From Deltaproteobacteria bacterium (GTDB lineage: Bacteria; Desulfobacterota; Desulfobacteria; Desulfobacterales; ETH-SRB1), in assembly GCA_030262895.1 (NCBI GenBank), contig JAJSZW010000029.1, positions 1 to 34,770 on the forward strand: a stretch of DNA of 34,770 nucleotides, read 5' to 3'. The notes under the pieces are model-generated. The model did not search any database, was not told where the DNA came from, and saw only the letters and a list, made by a program, of their open reading frames with translations. Of this stretch, positions 14,534 through 22,194 are shown one piece after another (position 1 is the first letter of the stretch; every line of letters starts with the position of its first letter). The position numbers were made by a program, and so were the translations under genes.

Positions 14534-15908
14534 AAGATTTGAAGCAGAGAATGTGACAGAAGCTTTAAGGTTGGTTAAACAAGAATTTGGTTCTGAGGCA
14601 GTGATTCTTTCCGCCAGAAGCCTGGAGAAAAAGAGAGGGGTTTTTTGGCCTGTGAAAAGACCTGGAGTAGAGGTAACGGCAGCAAAAGATACCAGTTGCA
14701 CGGAGACTAAAGAAGCTCCACCAAACAAGATGCGGAAGTTTTATAAAAATCAATCACTTCGATCCAATTTAGAGGATTCAAGCAAGAAGAAAAGCTCAGT
14801 CAGCTTGCTTCATGGGGACGCGAATGCATTAAAAAATAGACATAATAATCATATGGTTAAAAGAAATCATGTTCCTCAGAATAATGCCAGGGAATTATTT
14901 GCGCTGCATCAGCGCATGTTGTTTCAAGGCATAGAGGAGAATATAGCTCTGGATTTGATAGAAAAGATAAATAGAATTATGTCATCAGAGAATGTTTTGA
15001 AAAATGAAGAACTTAAATCCTGTTTGATTCACGCTTTTGAGAAGACAGGCCTAAGAGCTTCTCCGATAAAAATGGAACAGGGCAAGCAAAAAATTGTTGC
15101 TTTTGTGGGTCCTACCGGAGTGGGAAAGACAACAACTATTGCCAAATTAGCTGCCATCCAGGCTATCAAAATGAGAAAACGTGTTGCCTTGATTACTCTG
15201 GATAATTATCGAATCGCTGGAATTGAACAGCTCAAAATTTACGCAAAAATCATCGGCATTCCCATCGAAATTGCTTCGACCGGCAAAGAATTCAAGGAAT
15301 GCCTTAACAGGCTGAAGGACAAACATCTTATTTTAATCGATACTGCTGGAATGAGTCAAAGGAATGAATATCAGTTTAATGAACTTAGGATTTTTTTTGA
15401 TAAAATTCATCATGTTGAAACTCATCTTCTCTTGAGTGCCACCACAAAAGAGAATGATCTTATTGATATATTGGCAAGGTTTAAAGTATTTCCCATTAGC
15501 AAATTGTTATTTACAAAGCTTGATGAGAGCACCTCGTATGGAAACATGCTTAATCAGATAATTCAATCAAAAATACCGGTCTCATATTTTACAAATGGTC
15601 AGCAAGTACCTGAAGATATAGAAATTGCAACATTAGAAAGGTTGGTGGATTTGATAACAGACCAGGAAAAGGATGGGAGACATTTCAGTGAATCTTACGT
15701 TGCAAGCAAAGACTCATTCTTTTTTCATTGTTTTGACTGTCAATTGGTAAAGGAGATTAAGCAAGAGAATATCATCGTATTTGAAAGAGCAATAGATGCG
15801 GCAAATAAACAGCTCAAACCCTGCGGATTATGTTGTCCTGACAAGGTTGAAAAACAGAATCTATATTCCTGGGATGCAAATAAAAGAAAAAGCGGTACTT
15901 ATCAATGA
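14523..15908 (+). CDS. flhF: FlhF, SRP-type GTPase with a C-terminal Ada-like zinc-binding module
   Basis: FlhF is a signal-recognition-particle-type GTPase that sets flagellar position at the pole. The N-terminus (MQIKRFEAENVTEALRLVKQ, then EFGSEAVILS) is typical. A variable basic linker follows (about 45-125), then the N and G domains (about 125-385) with P-loop G196-PTGVGKTT, LDNYRIAGIEQLK, DTAG and TKLDE. Residues 392-440 are extra: VASKDSFFFHCFDCQ, then IKQENIIVFERAIDAAN and LKPCGLCCPDK. Spacing and residues match the Ada metal-binding family (C/H-x3-C, EN-x2-F, x-A, PC-x2-C-x-P-D), with probable ligands H402, C406, C434 and C437. I recall no FlhF with this addition. Length is 461, the long side of normal. 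Confidence 0.93.
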   Translation: MQIKRFEAENVTEALRLVKQEFGSEAVILSARSLEKKRGVFWPVKRPGVEVTAAKDTSCTETKEAPPNKMRKFYKNQSLRSNLEDSSKKKSSVSLLHGDANALKNRHNNHMVKRNHVPQNNARELFALHQRMLFQGIEENIALDLIEKINRIMSSENVLKNEELKSCLIHAFEKTGLRASPIKMEQGKQKIVAFVGPTGVGKTTTIAKLAAIQAIKMRKRVALITLDNYRIAGIEQLKIYAKIIGIPIEIASTGKEFKECLNRLKDKHLILIDTAGMSQRNEYQFNELRIFFDKIHHVETHLLLSATTKENDLIDILARFKVFPISKLLFTKLDESTSYGNMLNQIIQSKIPVSYFTNGQQVPEDIEIATLERLVDLITDQEKDGRHFSESYVASKDSFFFHCFDCQLVKEIKQENIIVFERAIDAANKQLKPCGLCCPDKVEKQNLYSWDANKRKSGTYQ

Positions 15909-15923
15909 TGATTGGATGATTAG

Positions 15924-16844
15924 ATGAGAGAAATAATGAAGCGAAAGGACACCTCGACCAAGATTATAAGCTTGACCAGAAAAATTGCAGATAAAAATGC
16001 TGCATTGGTTCGAAGGAAAAATAGAAATCGCAAATCAAATACGCGGGTAATTGCCATAACCAGCGGCAAAGGAGGGGTCGGCAAAACTAATATTGTCGGC
16101 AATCTTGGGTTTGCGCTCAGCCAATTAGGAAAAAAAGTTCTTATTCTGGATGCAGATTTAGGTCTGGGAAATATTGATGTATTATTAGGGCTGGCTCCAA
16201 AGTATAACCTCTCTCATGTTATTGCGGAGGAAAAGAGTATTTCGGAAATTATAATTAAAGGCCCTGGGAATATGAATATACTCCCTACTTCTTCCGGCAT
16301 CCAGGAACTTACCAAATTAACAAAAGAGCAAAAAATCCAAATCCTTACTGAGCTTGATTCATTAATCGATTCGATTGATATTTTATTAATTGATACTGCG
16401 GCGGGCATTTCGTCGAATGTGATGTATTTCAATGTTTCCGCTCAAGAGATAATGGTCGTTGTAACTCCGGAACCGACTTCTATTACAGATGCCTATGCTT
16501 TAATGAAGGTGCTTTCTCTCAAGTATTCGGAAAGGCATTTTAATTTACTGGTAAATTCGGCTTCCAGCAAGCAGGATGCACACGAGGTCTTCAGGCAATT
16601 GAATCTGGTTGCTGATAGATTTTTAGATATATCAATCGAATACAGCGGATGCGTGTTATTTGATGAAAACGTCACGAAGGGCGTAAGACGTCAAAAGATC
16701 GTCAGTGAATTATATCCTGATACGCGTGCAAGCAGGTGTTATGCCTCTCTGGCGAAGAAAATCTGTAAATCACGGCCGCACCATTCTCCAAAAGGAGATA
16801 CCAATTTTTTCTGGAAAGATCTTATTCAGAATAAATTTGATTGA
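15924..16844 (+). CDS. flhG: FlhG (FleN/MinD-like ATPase controlling flagellar number)
   Basis: A 306-residue ParA/MinD-family ATPase. It has a basic N-terminal extension (1-38), the deviant Walker A SGKGGVGKTN at about 49-58, LILDADLGLGNIDVLLGL, the Walker B region IDILLIDTAAGIS, and VVVTPEPTSITDAYALMK, all typical of FlhG. It stimulates FlhF GTPase and limits flagellar number, and being encoded next to flhF is classical. Start: ATG 15924 or the in-frame ATG 15936; neither has a strong ribosome site, and the upstream gap consists of a GATGATTGGATGATTAGATG repeat. In other bacteria FlhG also tempers flagellar transcription. Confidence 0.94.
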   Translation: MREIMKRKDTSTKIISLTRKIADKNAALVRRKNRNRKSNTRVIAITSGKGGVGKTNIVGNLGFALSQLGKKVLILDADLGLGNIDVLLGLAPKYNLSHVIAEEKSISEIIIKGPGNMNILPTSSGIQELTKLTKEQKIQILTELDSLIDSIDILLIDTAAGISSNVMYFNVSAQEIMVVVTPEPTSITDAYALMKVLSLKYSERHFNLLVNSASSKQDAHEVFRQLNLVADRFLDISIEYSGCVLFDENVTKGVRRQKIVSELYPDTRASRCYASLAKKICKSRPHHSPKGDTNFFWKDLIQNKFD

Positions 16845-16876
16845 GCTGCTGCTAACTACCGGAGAATTGATCGATT

Positions 16877-17638
16877 ATGGAGCCGGCAAAAAGACAAATA
16901 AAAAACCCATACAATGAAAACCTTTTATTAAGGAATCAGATGATAATCGAATGTCTTCCTAATGTTAAACGTATTGTTTACAGGATTGCAATTCATCTTC
17001 CTCAGAATGCGGTGGAGATCGATGATTTAGTGAATGCGGGCATTGTTGGTTTGATCCATGCTATAGAAAGGTATGATCCTGCAAGAAATACAAAGTTTAT
17101 GACTTATGCGGCATTTCGAATTAAAGGAGCTGTCCTGAGTGAGTTGCGCTCTCGAGACTTTCTTTCAAGGTCAAATAGAAAGAAAATCCGTGAGTTGGAA
17201 AAAGCTTATTTAAAGCTGGAACATAAATTAGGCAGAGAGGTTGAAGACAAAGAGGCAGCAGAGGAATTGGGGCTAAACCTTGAACAATTCTACCAGATTA
17301 AAAAAATGTCTGGCATCTCTTTCATTAGTTTTGATGAGTTTGGATATTCTTCAAAGGAAGAAAAAAAGAATTTTATGAGCTGCCTGGTTAACAACGATGC
17401 TGAGGATGCATTGACTTTGGCAGGGGTAAAAGAAATAAGAACCGCCATTGCTATAGCTATTGATCAATTATCGGAAAAAGAGAAGCTGGTAATCTCATTA
17501 TATTATTTAGAAGAATTGACCATGAAAGAGACAGCAAAGGTTTTAGATGTAACGGAATCAAGGGTCTCTCAGATTCATTCCAAGTCAATTATTCACCTGC
17601 GAGAGATGTTGAGGAAGAAAGGGCTGATAGAGGATTGA
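16877..17638 (+). CDS. fliA: FliA, flagellar sigma factor (sigma-28)
   Basis: A 253-residue sigma-70-family protein of the FliA/WhiG class. Region 2 is at about 15-95 (EIDDLVNAGIVGLIHAIERY, then TKFMTYAAFRIKGAVLSELR), region 3 at about 105-175 (KIRELEKAYLKLEHKLGREV), and region 4 at about 190-250 (AIDQLSEKEKLVISLYYLEE, then VTESRVSQIHSKSI). It recognises late flagellar promoters such as the TAAA-N15-GCCGATAA site at 23724 before flgM, its own anti-sigma factor. The usual DWVPRSVR after region 2 reads DFLSRSNR here. ATG 16877 is 32 bases after flhG, ending the long mot-fli-flh operon. Confidence 0.95.
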   Translation: MEPAKRQIKNPYNENLLLRNQMIIECLPNVKRIVYRIAIHLPQNAVEIDDLVNAGIVGLIHAIERYDPARNTKFMTYAAFRIKGAVLSELRSRDFLSRSNRKKIRELEKAYLKLEHKLGREVEDKEAAEELGLNLEQFYQIKKMSGISFISFDEFGYSSKEEKKNFMSCLVNNDAEDALTLAGVKEIRTAIAIAIDQLSEKEKLVISLYYLEELTMKETAKVLDVTESRVSQIHSKSIIHLREMLRKKGLIED

Positions 17639-17799
17639 TCAACCAATCAAGGTCAAAAGAATGACGGGATTCAAATGTCAAAATTTTGGCGTTAGAGTGC
17701 GGGTGCAACACAAAAAAGAATGTCTAATATCGAACAAGGAATAATGAATGTCGAAGGAAGGAATGTAGAAAATTTGATTTTAAAAGGCATTTAATTGGC

Positions 17800-17834
17800 T
17801 TTGCTGTACGAATTATTCGGACAGCAAAACTTTT
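17800..17834 (+). terminator. Hairpin with T-tract after fliA, possible rho-independent terminator
   Basis: TTTGCTGT pairs with ACAGCAAA, and inside it CGAA pairs with TTCG around a 3-base loop with one mismatch. ACTTTT follows. The position after the last gene of the mot-fliA run fits a terminator, though the T run is short and the region also lies inside an imperfect inverted repeat (AAGGAATAATGAATGTCGAAG at 17736 against CTTCATAATTCGACATTCCT at 17848). Confidence 0.45.
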
Positions 17835-17894
17835 GTCGCAGTTAAAACTTCATAATTCGACATTCCTTAGATACTTTTTTAAAGGAGTTGGGAA

Positions 17895-18431
17895 ATGATA
17901 TATCCCACAACAGACTTTTGGGAATTAGTGCTGGATGTTATAGTAGACAGCGTTCTGCGAATTGCCTGTATCAAGAGTACAACAGACTTTTGGGAATTAG
18001 TGCTGGATGTTATAGGGCTCTCCCTTTGCGGTATTACAATTTTGTTTCTAATTAGAAACAGGTCTACATACAATCAGTCTCTATTAAAAGAATCCGGAGA
18101 GGGAAATTCCAACAGATTTAATGAGGAAGTGCTTGCTCAATTAGTAAAGCAACAATCAGACATGCCATTTGAAACGATTTCCGATGCTATAGAGAAAGAG
18201 CGGATGCCTTTACATAGTTTGCAACCTCTTTCTGCAAAAGAGACGGGCCAGGTTCAGGAGGGCTCTTATAATAAAAAGAGTTCGGGCAGTGACGATTTGG
18301 CAGGTGACGAGTATGACGAGGTCGCAAGGTTGGCGGATTTGGGGTTGAGCGTAAAAAAAATTTCTGAGAGAGCAAAGATACCGAGAGGAGAGGTTGAGCT
18401 TGTTGTAAAGCTTAAGGGACTCGAAAACTGA
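17895..18431 (+). CDS. DUF2802-like single-pass membrane protein of flagellar clusters
   Basis: A 178-residue protein with a hydrophobic segment at about 39-53 (GLSLCGITILFLIRN), a polar linker rich in Ser, Glu and Gln, and a C-terminal helix-turn-like block of about 35 residues (EYDEVARLADLGLSVKKISE, then IPRGEVELVVKLKGL). That block is characteristic of DUF2802, whose genes often follow fliA or che genes; its function is unknown to me. TTDFWELVLDVI occurs twice, at about residues 5-16 and 29-40, encoded by a perfect 37-base direct repeat. Only the second copy leads into the membrane segment, so the first 24 residues look like an added duplication. AAAGGAG precedes the ATG. Confidence 0.75.
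   Translation: MIYPTTDFWELVLDVIVDSVLRIACIKSTTDFWELVLDVIGLSLCGITILFLIRNRSTYNQSLLKESGEGNSNRFNEEVLAQLVKQQSDMPFETISDAIEKERMPLHSLQPLSAKETGQVQEGSYNKKSSGSDDLAGDEYDEVARLADLGLSVKKISERAKIPRGEVELVVKLKGLEN
17907..18015 (+). repeat. 37-bp perfect direct repeat inside the DUF2802-like gene
   Basis: Copies at 17907-17943 and 17979-18015 are identical and 72 bases apart, which keeps the reading frame. The 35 bases between them do not resemble the sequence after the second copy. Confidence 0.9.
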
Positions 18432-18507
18432 GCATCCTGTGGACTCTTCAGGCTGTTGATAGGCAAGAAAGGGGATGGTTAGGCAAAAATTACCTCTGTT
18501 TTAATTG

Positions 18508-18582
18508 ATCGAGTGGAGAAATGGTCGAGTGGGAAATTAAAATTGGCTGCGCTGGAGGCGCATTCCTTAACTTTAGGCACTT
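18508..18582. repeat. Mixed dispersed repeats before flgF
   Basis: Two GTCGAGTGG-type units (18508-18530) are followed by an ATTCCTTAACTTTAGGCACT unit (18562-18582) also present in the flhB-flhA gap. The 229-base gap (18432-18660) has no gene; besides these repeats it holds the sigma-54 promoter at 18596. Confidence 0.7.
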
Positions 18583-18595
18583 CAAGTACTTTACT

Positions 18596-18611
18596 TGGTA
18601 CGTCTCTTGCG
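18596..18611 (+). promoter_or_regulatory. Sigma-54 promoter for the flgFGAHIJ operon
   Basis: TGGTACG-N4-TTGCG matches the -24/-12 consensus TGGCACG-N4-TTGCW except for C-to-T at the fourth and W-to-G at the last position, with correct GG/GC spacing. It lies 50 bases before flgF, a normal leader length. Confidence 0.7.
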
Positions 18612-18660
18612 TATTATTTTGGCAGGGTCAGGGTGAAATAGAAATTTTGGAGGTTGGAAT

Positions 18661-19401
18661 ATGAGTGGAGCGATAAATTTGCTTGCTGCCGGAGGAATAT
18701 TCTATGAAAAAAAACTGGCAGTCTTGGCCAATAATCTTTCCAACATTAATACAGTTGGATTTAAGAGAGATCAAGCTTTTCGATTATCTGGTTTGAAAGA
18801 GAATCCTGAAGGGAGTTCAATTCCAGGCAAGTCGCAAAATCTTTTTCCCATTATGCCGTTTGGGACCAGAACCGACCTTTCTCCCGGTCCTCTGAAACAT
18901 ACAGGGAATGCTTTAGATCTATCCTTAGACGGAAAAGGTTTTTTCTGCATTGAAACACCTAAAGGGATTCAATATACCAGAAAAGGAAATTTTACACTCA
19001 ATGAGAGCGGAGAGCTGGTCACCCAGGAAGGGTTACTTGTTTTGGGCGAAGGAGGTAACATAGAAATCGATGGTAAGAGCGTTGTTGTTGATGCGGAAGG
19101 AAATGTTTCGGCGGACGGAAATCCGGTCGACACCATAAAGATCGTTGATTTTCCTCAGCCCTATGCCCTCGAGAAAGCCGGCAATTCATTATTTGCTCTT
19201 GCTGATCCAGACATTGCAGAAAATGAAGCCGAAGAAGTTAAGGTGCGGCAGGGGTTTGTCGAATTTTCGAATGTAGAAGCCATAAGGGTGATGACGGAGA
19301 TGATTGAGGTGCTCAGGGGATATGAGTCATATCAGAAAATTATTCGGTCTATACATGATGTCAGCTCGAAAGCAATCAATGATGTCGGAAGACTGGCATG
19401 A
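18661..19401 (+). CDS. flgF: FlgF, proximal rod protein
   Basis: A 246-residue rod protein of the flgBCFG/hook family. The N-terminal axial motif is LAVLANNLSNINTVGFKRDQ at about 20-39 and the C-terminal helix is GFVEFSNVEAIRVMTEMIEV, then LRGYESYQKII. The core RTDLSPGPLKHTGNALDLSL and LDGKGFFCIETPKGIQYTRK-like segments are typical of FlgF. Being shorter than flgG and lying directly before it agrees with FlgF. TTGGAGG precedes the ATG. It is the first gene after a sigma-54 promoter. A MITE-like element starts 8 bases after its stop. Confidence 0.92.
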   Translation: MSGAINLLAAGGIFYEKKLAVLANNLSNINTVGFKRDQAFRLSGLKENPEGSSIPGKSQNLFPIMPFGTRTDLSPGPLKHTGNALDLSLDGKGFFCIETPKGIQYTRKGNFTLNESGELVTQEGLLVLGEGGNIEIDGKSVVVDAEGNVSADGNPVDTIKIVDFPQPYALEKAGNSLFALADPDIAENEAEEVKVRQGFVEFSNVEAIRVMTEMIEVLRGYESYQKIIRSIHDVSSKAINDVGRLA

Positions 19402-19408
19402 GAAGAGC

Positions 19409-19514
19409 TATAAACTTTCAGATAATTAATTTCACTGCGTTATCAGTCGTTGACGTATAACTAATACGCCTTCCTCCTTCTGGCCCTGTGAAATTAATTA
19501 TCTGAAAGTCTATA
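19409..19514. mobile_element. 106-bp MITE-like element between flgF and flgG (copy 1)
   Basis: The ends are TATAAACTTTCAGATAATTA and, inverted, TAATTATCTGAAAGTCTATA, extending inward to TTTCAC/GTGAAA: terminal inverted repeats of about 27 bases with one or two mismatches. The interior contains TGCGTTATCAGTCGTTGACG. No transposase is encoded. A second, 125-base copy in opposite orientation is at 24134-24258. It sits inside the rod operon without interrupting a gene. Confidence 0.8.
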
Positions 19515-19538
19515 CAAACAAGTTACGGGAGGTTAATT

Positions 19539-20327
19539 ATGATCAGGAGTTTATGGACAGCAGCTACGGGAATGCAGGCCCAGGCATTAAATATTGATGT
19601 CATTTCAAACAATCTGGCCAATGTAAATACTACCGGCTTTAAGAAGAGCCGGGCTGATTTTCAGGATTTGCTATATGAAACACTTTCTCCGGCAGGAGTT
19701 GCCTCTTCAGCAGTTACTCAAGTGCCTACCGGGATGCAGGTGGGGCTTGGAACAAGACCGGTGGCTATCCAGAAGATTTTTATGCAGGGAGACTATCAAT
19801 ATACGAAAAATGAACTGGATATGGCCATTGAAGGCGATGGTTTTTTTCAGATCTTGCAGCCCAATGGAGAGATTGCATATACCAGGGCCGGGGCATTTAA
19901 GCTCAGTGGTGACGGAGAGATTGTTACCTCTGATGGTTTTCTCATGGAACCGGAGATATCTATTCCACTCGATAGCACTGCAATCTCTATCGGAACAGAT
20001 GGAACGGTTTCGGTCTTACAGGCAGGAGAGACCACCTCCAGTGAAATCGGAACTATTGAGCTTGTCAGGTTTGTTAATCCTGCAGGGCTAAACAGCATAG
20101 GCAGGAATCTCTATCTTTCCACATCAGCTTCAGGCGATCCTGTTACCGGTACTGCCGGAGAAGATGGGTTCGGCACCATTACTCAAGGATACTTAGAGTT
20201 GTCTAATGTCAGTGTGGTTGATGAGATGGTCAACATGATTACTGCTCAAAGAGCTTATGAAATCAACAGTAAGTCCATCCAGGCATCCGATGAAATGTTG
20301 CAAATGGCAAACAATCTTAAACGGTAA
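19539..20327 (+). CDS. flgG: FlgG, distal rod protein
   Basis: A 262-residue protein, the standard FlgG length. It begins [20 protein letters not shown], then [20 protein letters not shown], a near-diagnostic FlgG N-terminus. It has [20 protein letters not shown] in the core and ends with [20 protein letters not shown] and [15 protein letters not shown]. FlgG forms the distal rod that passes through the P and L rings. ACGGGAGG precedes the ATG and lies just outside the MITE-like element, so translation signals are intact. Confidence 0.97.
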   Translation: MIRSLWTAATGMQAQALNIDVISNNLANVNTTGFKKSRADFQDLLYETLSPAGVASSAVTQVPTGMQVGLGTRPVAIQKIFMQGDYQYTKNELDMAIEGDGFFQILQPNGEIAYTRAGAFKLSGDGEIVTSDGFLMEPEISIPLDSTAISIGTDGTVSVLQAGETTSSEIGTIELVRFVNPAGLNSIGRNLYLSTSASGDPVTGTAGEDGFGTITQGYLELSNVSVVDEMVNMITAQRAYEINSKSIQASDEMLQMANNLKR

Positions 20328-20330
20328 GAG

Positions 20331-21326
20331 ATGAAAATGAAAAGCTCGAAGTTTTTTTTCGTCCTTATTCTCTGTTTATCACTTTTTTTCTTTATATTGG
20401 AAATATCGGCTAATCTGTCTGCTGCCGGTATGACCAGTATAAGGGTTTTGAAAAAGGCGGAGATAGAGGATGATAAGATGTTATTAGGAAAAATAGCCGT
20501 GATCAAAGGTGAAGACTCGGAGCTGGTTCAAAAACTGCGGGCTATTGTCGTCGGAAGTGCGCCTTTGCCCGGGAAGTCACGCCGGATCGACGAGCATTAC
20601 ATAAAAATCCGTTTGAAACAAAACGGCGTTGATTTATCCAGGATAATACTGGAGGTCCCTGAAAAAAATGAGATATCCAGAGGTTTTATCGAGATTTCCA
20701 GGAAGAGAATTGAAAAGATTGCTATGGATTTTATATATAAAAAAATTCCCTATGAAAGAAACAGAGCAAGGGTCAAGGAGATTCGGATCAATCGCAGCGT
20801 GGTTCTTCCAAAAGGAAGTGTTACCTGTAAAGTTGTTTCTCCCCCAAATATGGACTTTTTCGGCTTAATCCCCCTCTCCATTTCTTTCAATGTAAACGGG
20901 AGGTTTCAAAAGAAGGTGTCAGTGACTGTTGATATTGAGGTGTTAACGGAAGTGGTTGTCACCAAAAGGCCGATTGGAAGGTATAAAATGATAACAGAAG
21001 ATGATATTTGTTTACAAAAAAGGGATATGTCAAATTTATCGTCCAATATTATTACTAACTCCGAAGATGTCCTGGGCAAAAGAGCCAAAAGAACAATTAA
21101 TGCAAAAACAGTCTTACGGGCTGATCTTGTAGAATTTCCTTTTTTGGTCAGGCGTGGAGACATTGTGTCGATCATCGCTGAGTCGGATAGTTTAAGAATT
21201 ACCGCTCTTGGAGAGGTTAAGGAAAAAGGCCGTAAGGGCCAGAGAATCAGAGTTGTAAATCTTGATTCTAAAAAAGGGATATACGCTCGTGTGCTTGATT
21301 CAAATACAGTAGTGGTTAATTTTTAA
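20331..21326 (+). CDS. flgA: FlgA, P-ring assembly chaperone
   Basis: A 331-residue periplasmic protein with an N-terminal signal (SKFFFVLILCLSLFFFILEI) and a C-terminal SAF/ChapFlgA region from about 205: VVTKRPIGRYKMITEDDICL, VLGKRAKRTINAKTVLRADL, FLVRRGDIVSIIAES and GQRIRVVNLDSKKGIYARVL. FlgA helps FlgI form the P ring. The stretch at about 35-200 is the variable FlgA N-terminal part. It starts three bases after the flgG stop and lies before flgH and flgI, the usual order in this lineage. Confidence 0.93.
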   Translation: MKMKSSKFFFVLILCLSLFFFILEISANLSAAGMTSIRVLKKAEIEDDKMLLGKIAVIKGEDSELVQKLRAIVVGSAPLPGKSRRIDEHYIKIRLKQNGVDLSRIILEVPEKNEISRGFIEISRKRIEKIAMDFIYKKIPYERNRARVKEIRINRSVVLPKGSVTCKVVSPPNMDFFGLIPLSISFNVNGRFQKKVSVTVDIEVLTEVVVTKRPIGRYKMITEDDICLQKRDMSNLSSNIITNSEDVLGKRAKRTINAKTVLRADLVEFPFLVRRGDIVSIIAESDSLRITALGEVKEKGRKGQRIRVVNLDSKKGIYARVLDSNTVVVNF

Positions 21327-21353
21327 ATTCTTCAAAACCGGAGATTAAAAAGA

Positions 21354-22097
21354 ATGTTTCGCAAATATAAGAAGTTATCAAAGTTTTTAATGTACATCTG
21401 CTTTTCTTCATTCTTTTTTATGATTTTTTTCGGTTGTGCCGGCAGGATTAAAGAAACAAAACCGCTAATGGATAATATTGCCAATGAGGCCGATAAAGAG
21501 CCTGCATTAAAACATGATGGGTCTCTATGGCAGGATGGCGGTCCATTGAGTGAGCTGTTTATAAATCCTAAAGCCAGAAGCATTGGAGATATCGTTACTA
21601 TCAAAATAGTTGAATCCTCCAGTGCTTCAAATAGAGCTACAACCAATACAGGCAGAAGTTCCTCTTTATCTATGGGCATAGATAATCTTTTTGGTCTGGA
21701 AGGTCGGTATGATAAATCAAGTCCTACAAGCAAAAGTCCTCATCCATTTTTTAACCCTTTTGCCAGAGCAAACGGCGATTTGTCGAGTACTTTTGACGGA
21801 TCCGGTACAACCACCAGGAGCGGAGACCTTACGGCATATATCACTGCAAGGATCACAAAAGTATTGCCTAACGGCAACCTTGAGATTGTTGGAACACGTG
21901 AAGTAACGGTAAACAGCGAGGAACAGACGATAGCCTTATCCGGAATTATCCGGCCGAGAGACATTTCGCCGGATAACATAATTCTGTCAACTTATATATC
22001 TGATGCCAAAATTGCATATAGCGGTTCAGGTATAATTAATGACCGTCAGCGTCCCGGCTGGATGGCAAGGATTCTGGACTGGGTCTGGCCACTTTGA
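21354..22097 (+). CDS. flgH: FlgH, L-ring lipoprotein
   Basis: A 247-residue outer-membrane lipoprotein. The signal peptide ends in the lipobox F-F-G-C at Cys25 or near it. FlgH motifs follow: GDIVTIKIVESSSASNRATT at about 78-97, then LTAYITARITKVLPNGNLEI and GTREVTVNSEEQTIALSGII, RPRDISPDNIILSTYISDAK, and GRQRPGWMARILDWVWPL-like end. It forms the L ring around the rod in the outer membrane, so the cell is diderm. It starts 27 bases after flgA. Confidence 0.95.
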   Translation: MFRKYKKLSKFLMYICFSSFFFMIFFGCAGRIKETKPLMDNIANEADKEPALKHDGSLWQDGGPLSELFINPKARSIGDIVTIKIVESSSASNRATTNTGRSSSLSMGIDNLFGLEGRYDKSSPTSKSPHPFFNPFARANGDLSSTFDGSGTTTRSGDLTAYITARITKVLPNGNLEIVGTREVTVNSEEQTIALSGIIRPRDISPDNIILSTYISDAKIAYSGSGIINDRQRPGWMARILDWVWPL

Positions 22098-22142
22098 TTT
22101 CGGGGATCGGGGATCAGGGGGTCAGGGATCGGAAATGTTAAG

Positions 22143-22181
22143 GTGTTGGTTGTAGTGGCGAATCTATTGTTCGCCCAACAC
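22143..22181. repeat. Hairpin between flgH and flgI
   Basis: GTGTTGG pairs with CCAACAC, and GCGAA inside it pairs with TTCGC, leaving a bulge. It ends just before the flgI ribosome site. The GGCGAA/TTCGCC core resembles palindromic repeats common in many environmental genomes. There is no T-tract, so termination is unlikely, and it may act as an RNA stability element. Confidence 0.6.
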
Positions 22182-22194
22182 AGGAGGGAAAGGG

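Noticed and set aside
16705..16917. 70-codon frame overlapping flhG and fliA
   Set aside because: Out of frame with both recognised genes, no family resemblance and no ribosome site.
17786..17801. AGGCATT-N4-TGGCT before the DUF2802-like gene as a sigma-54 promoter
   Set aside because: Spacing of GG and GC is right, but at least four other consensus positions differ.
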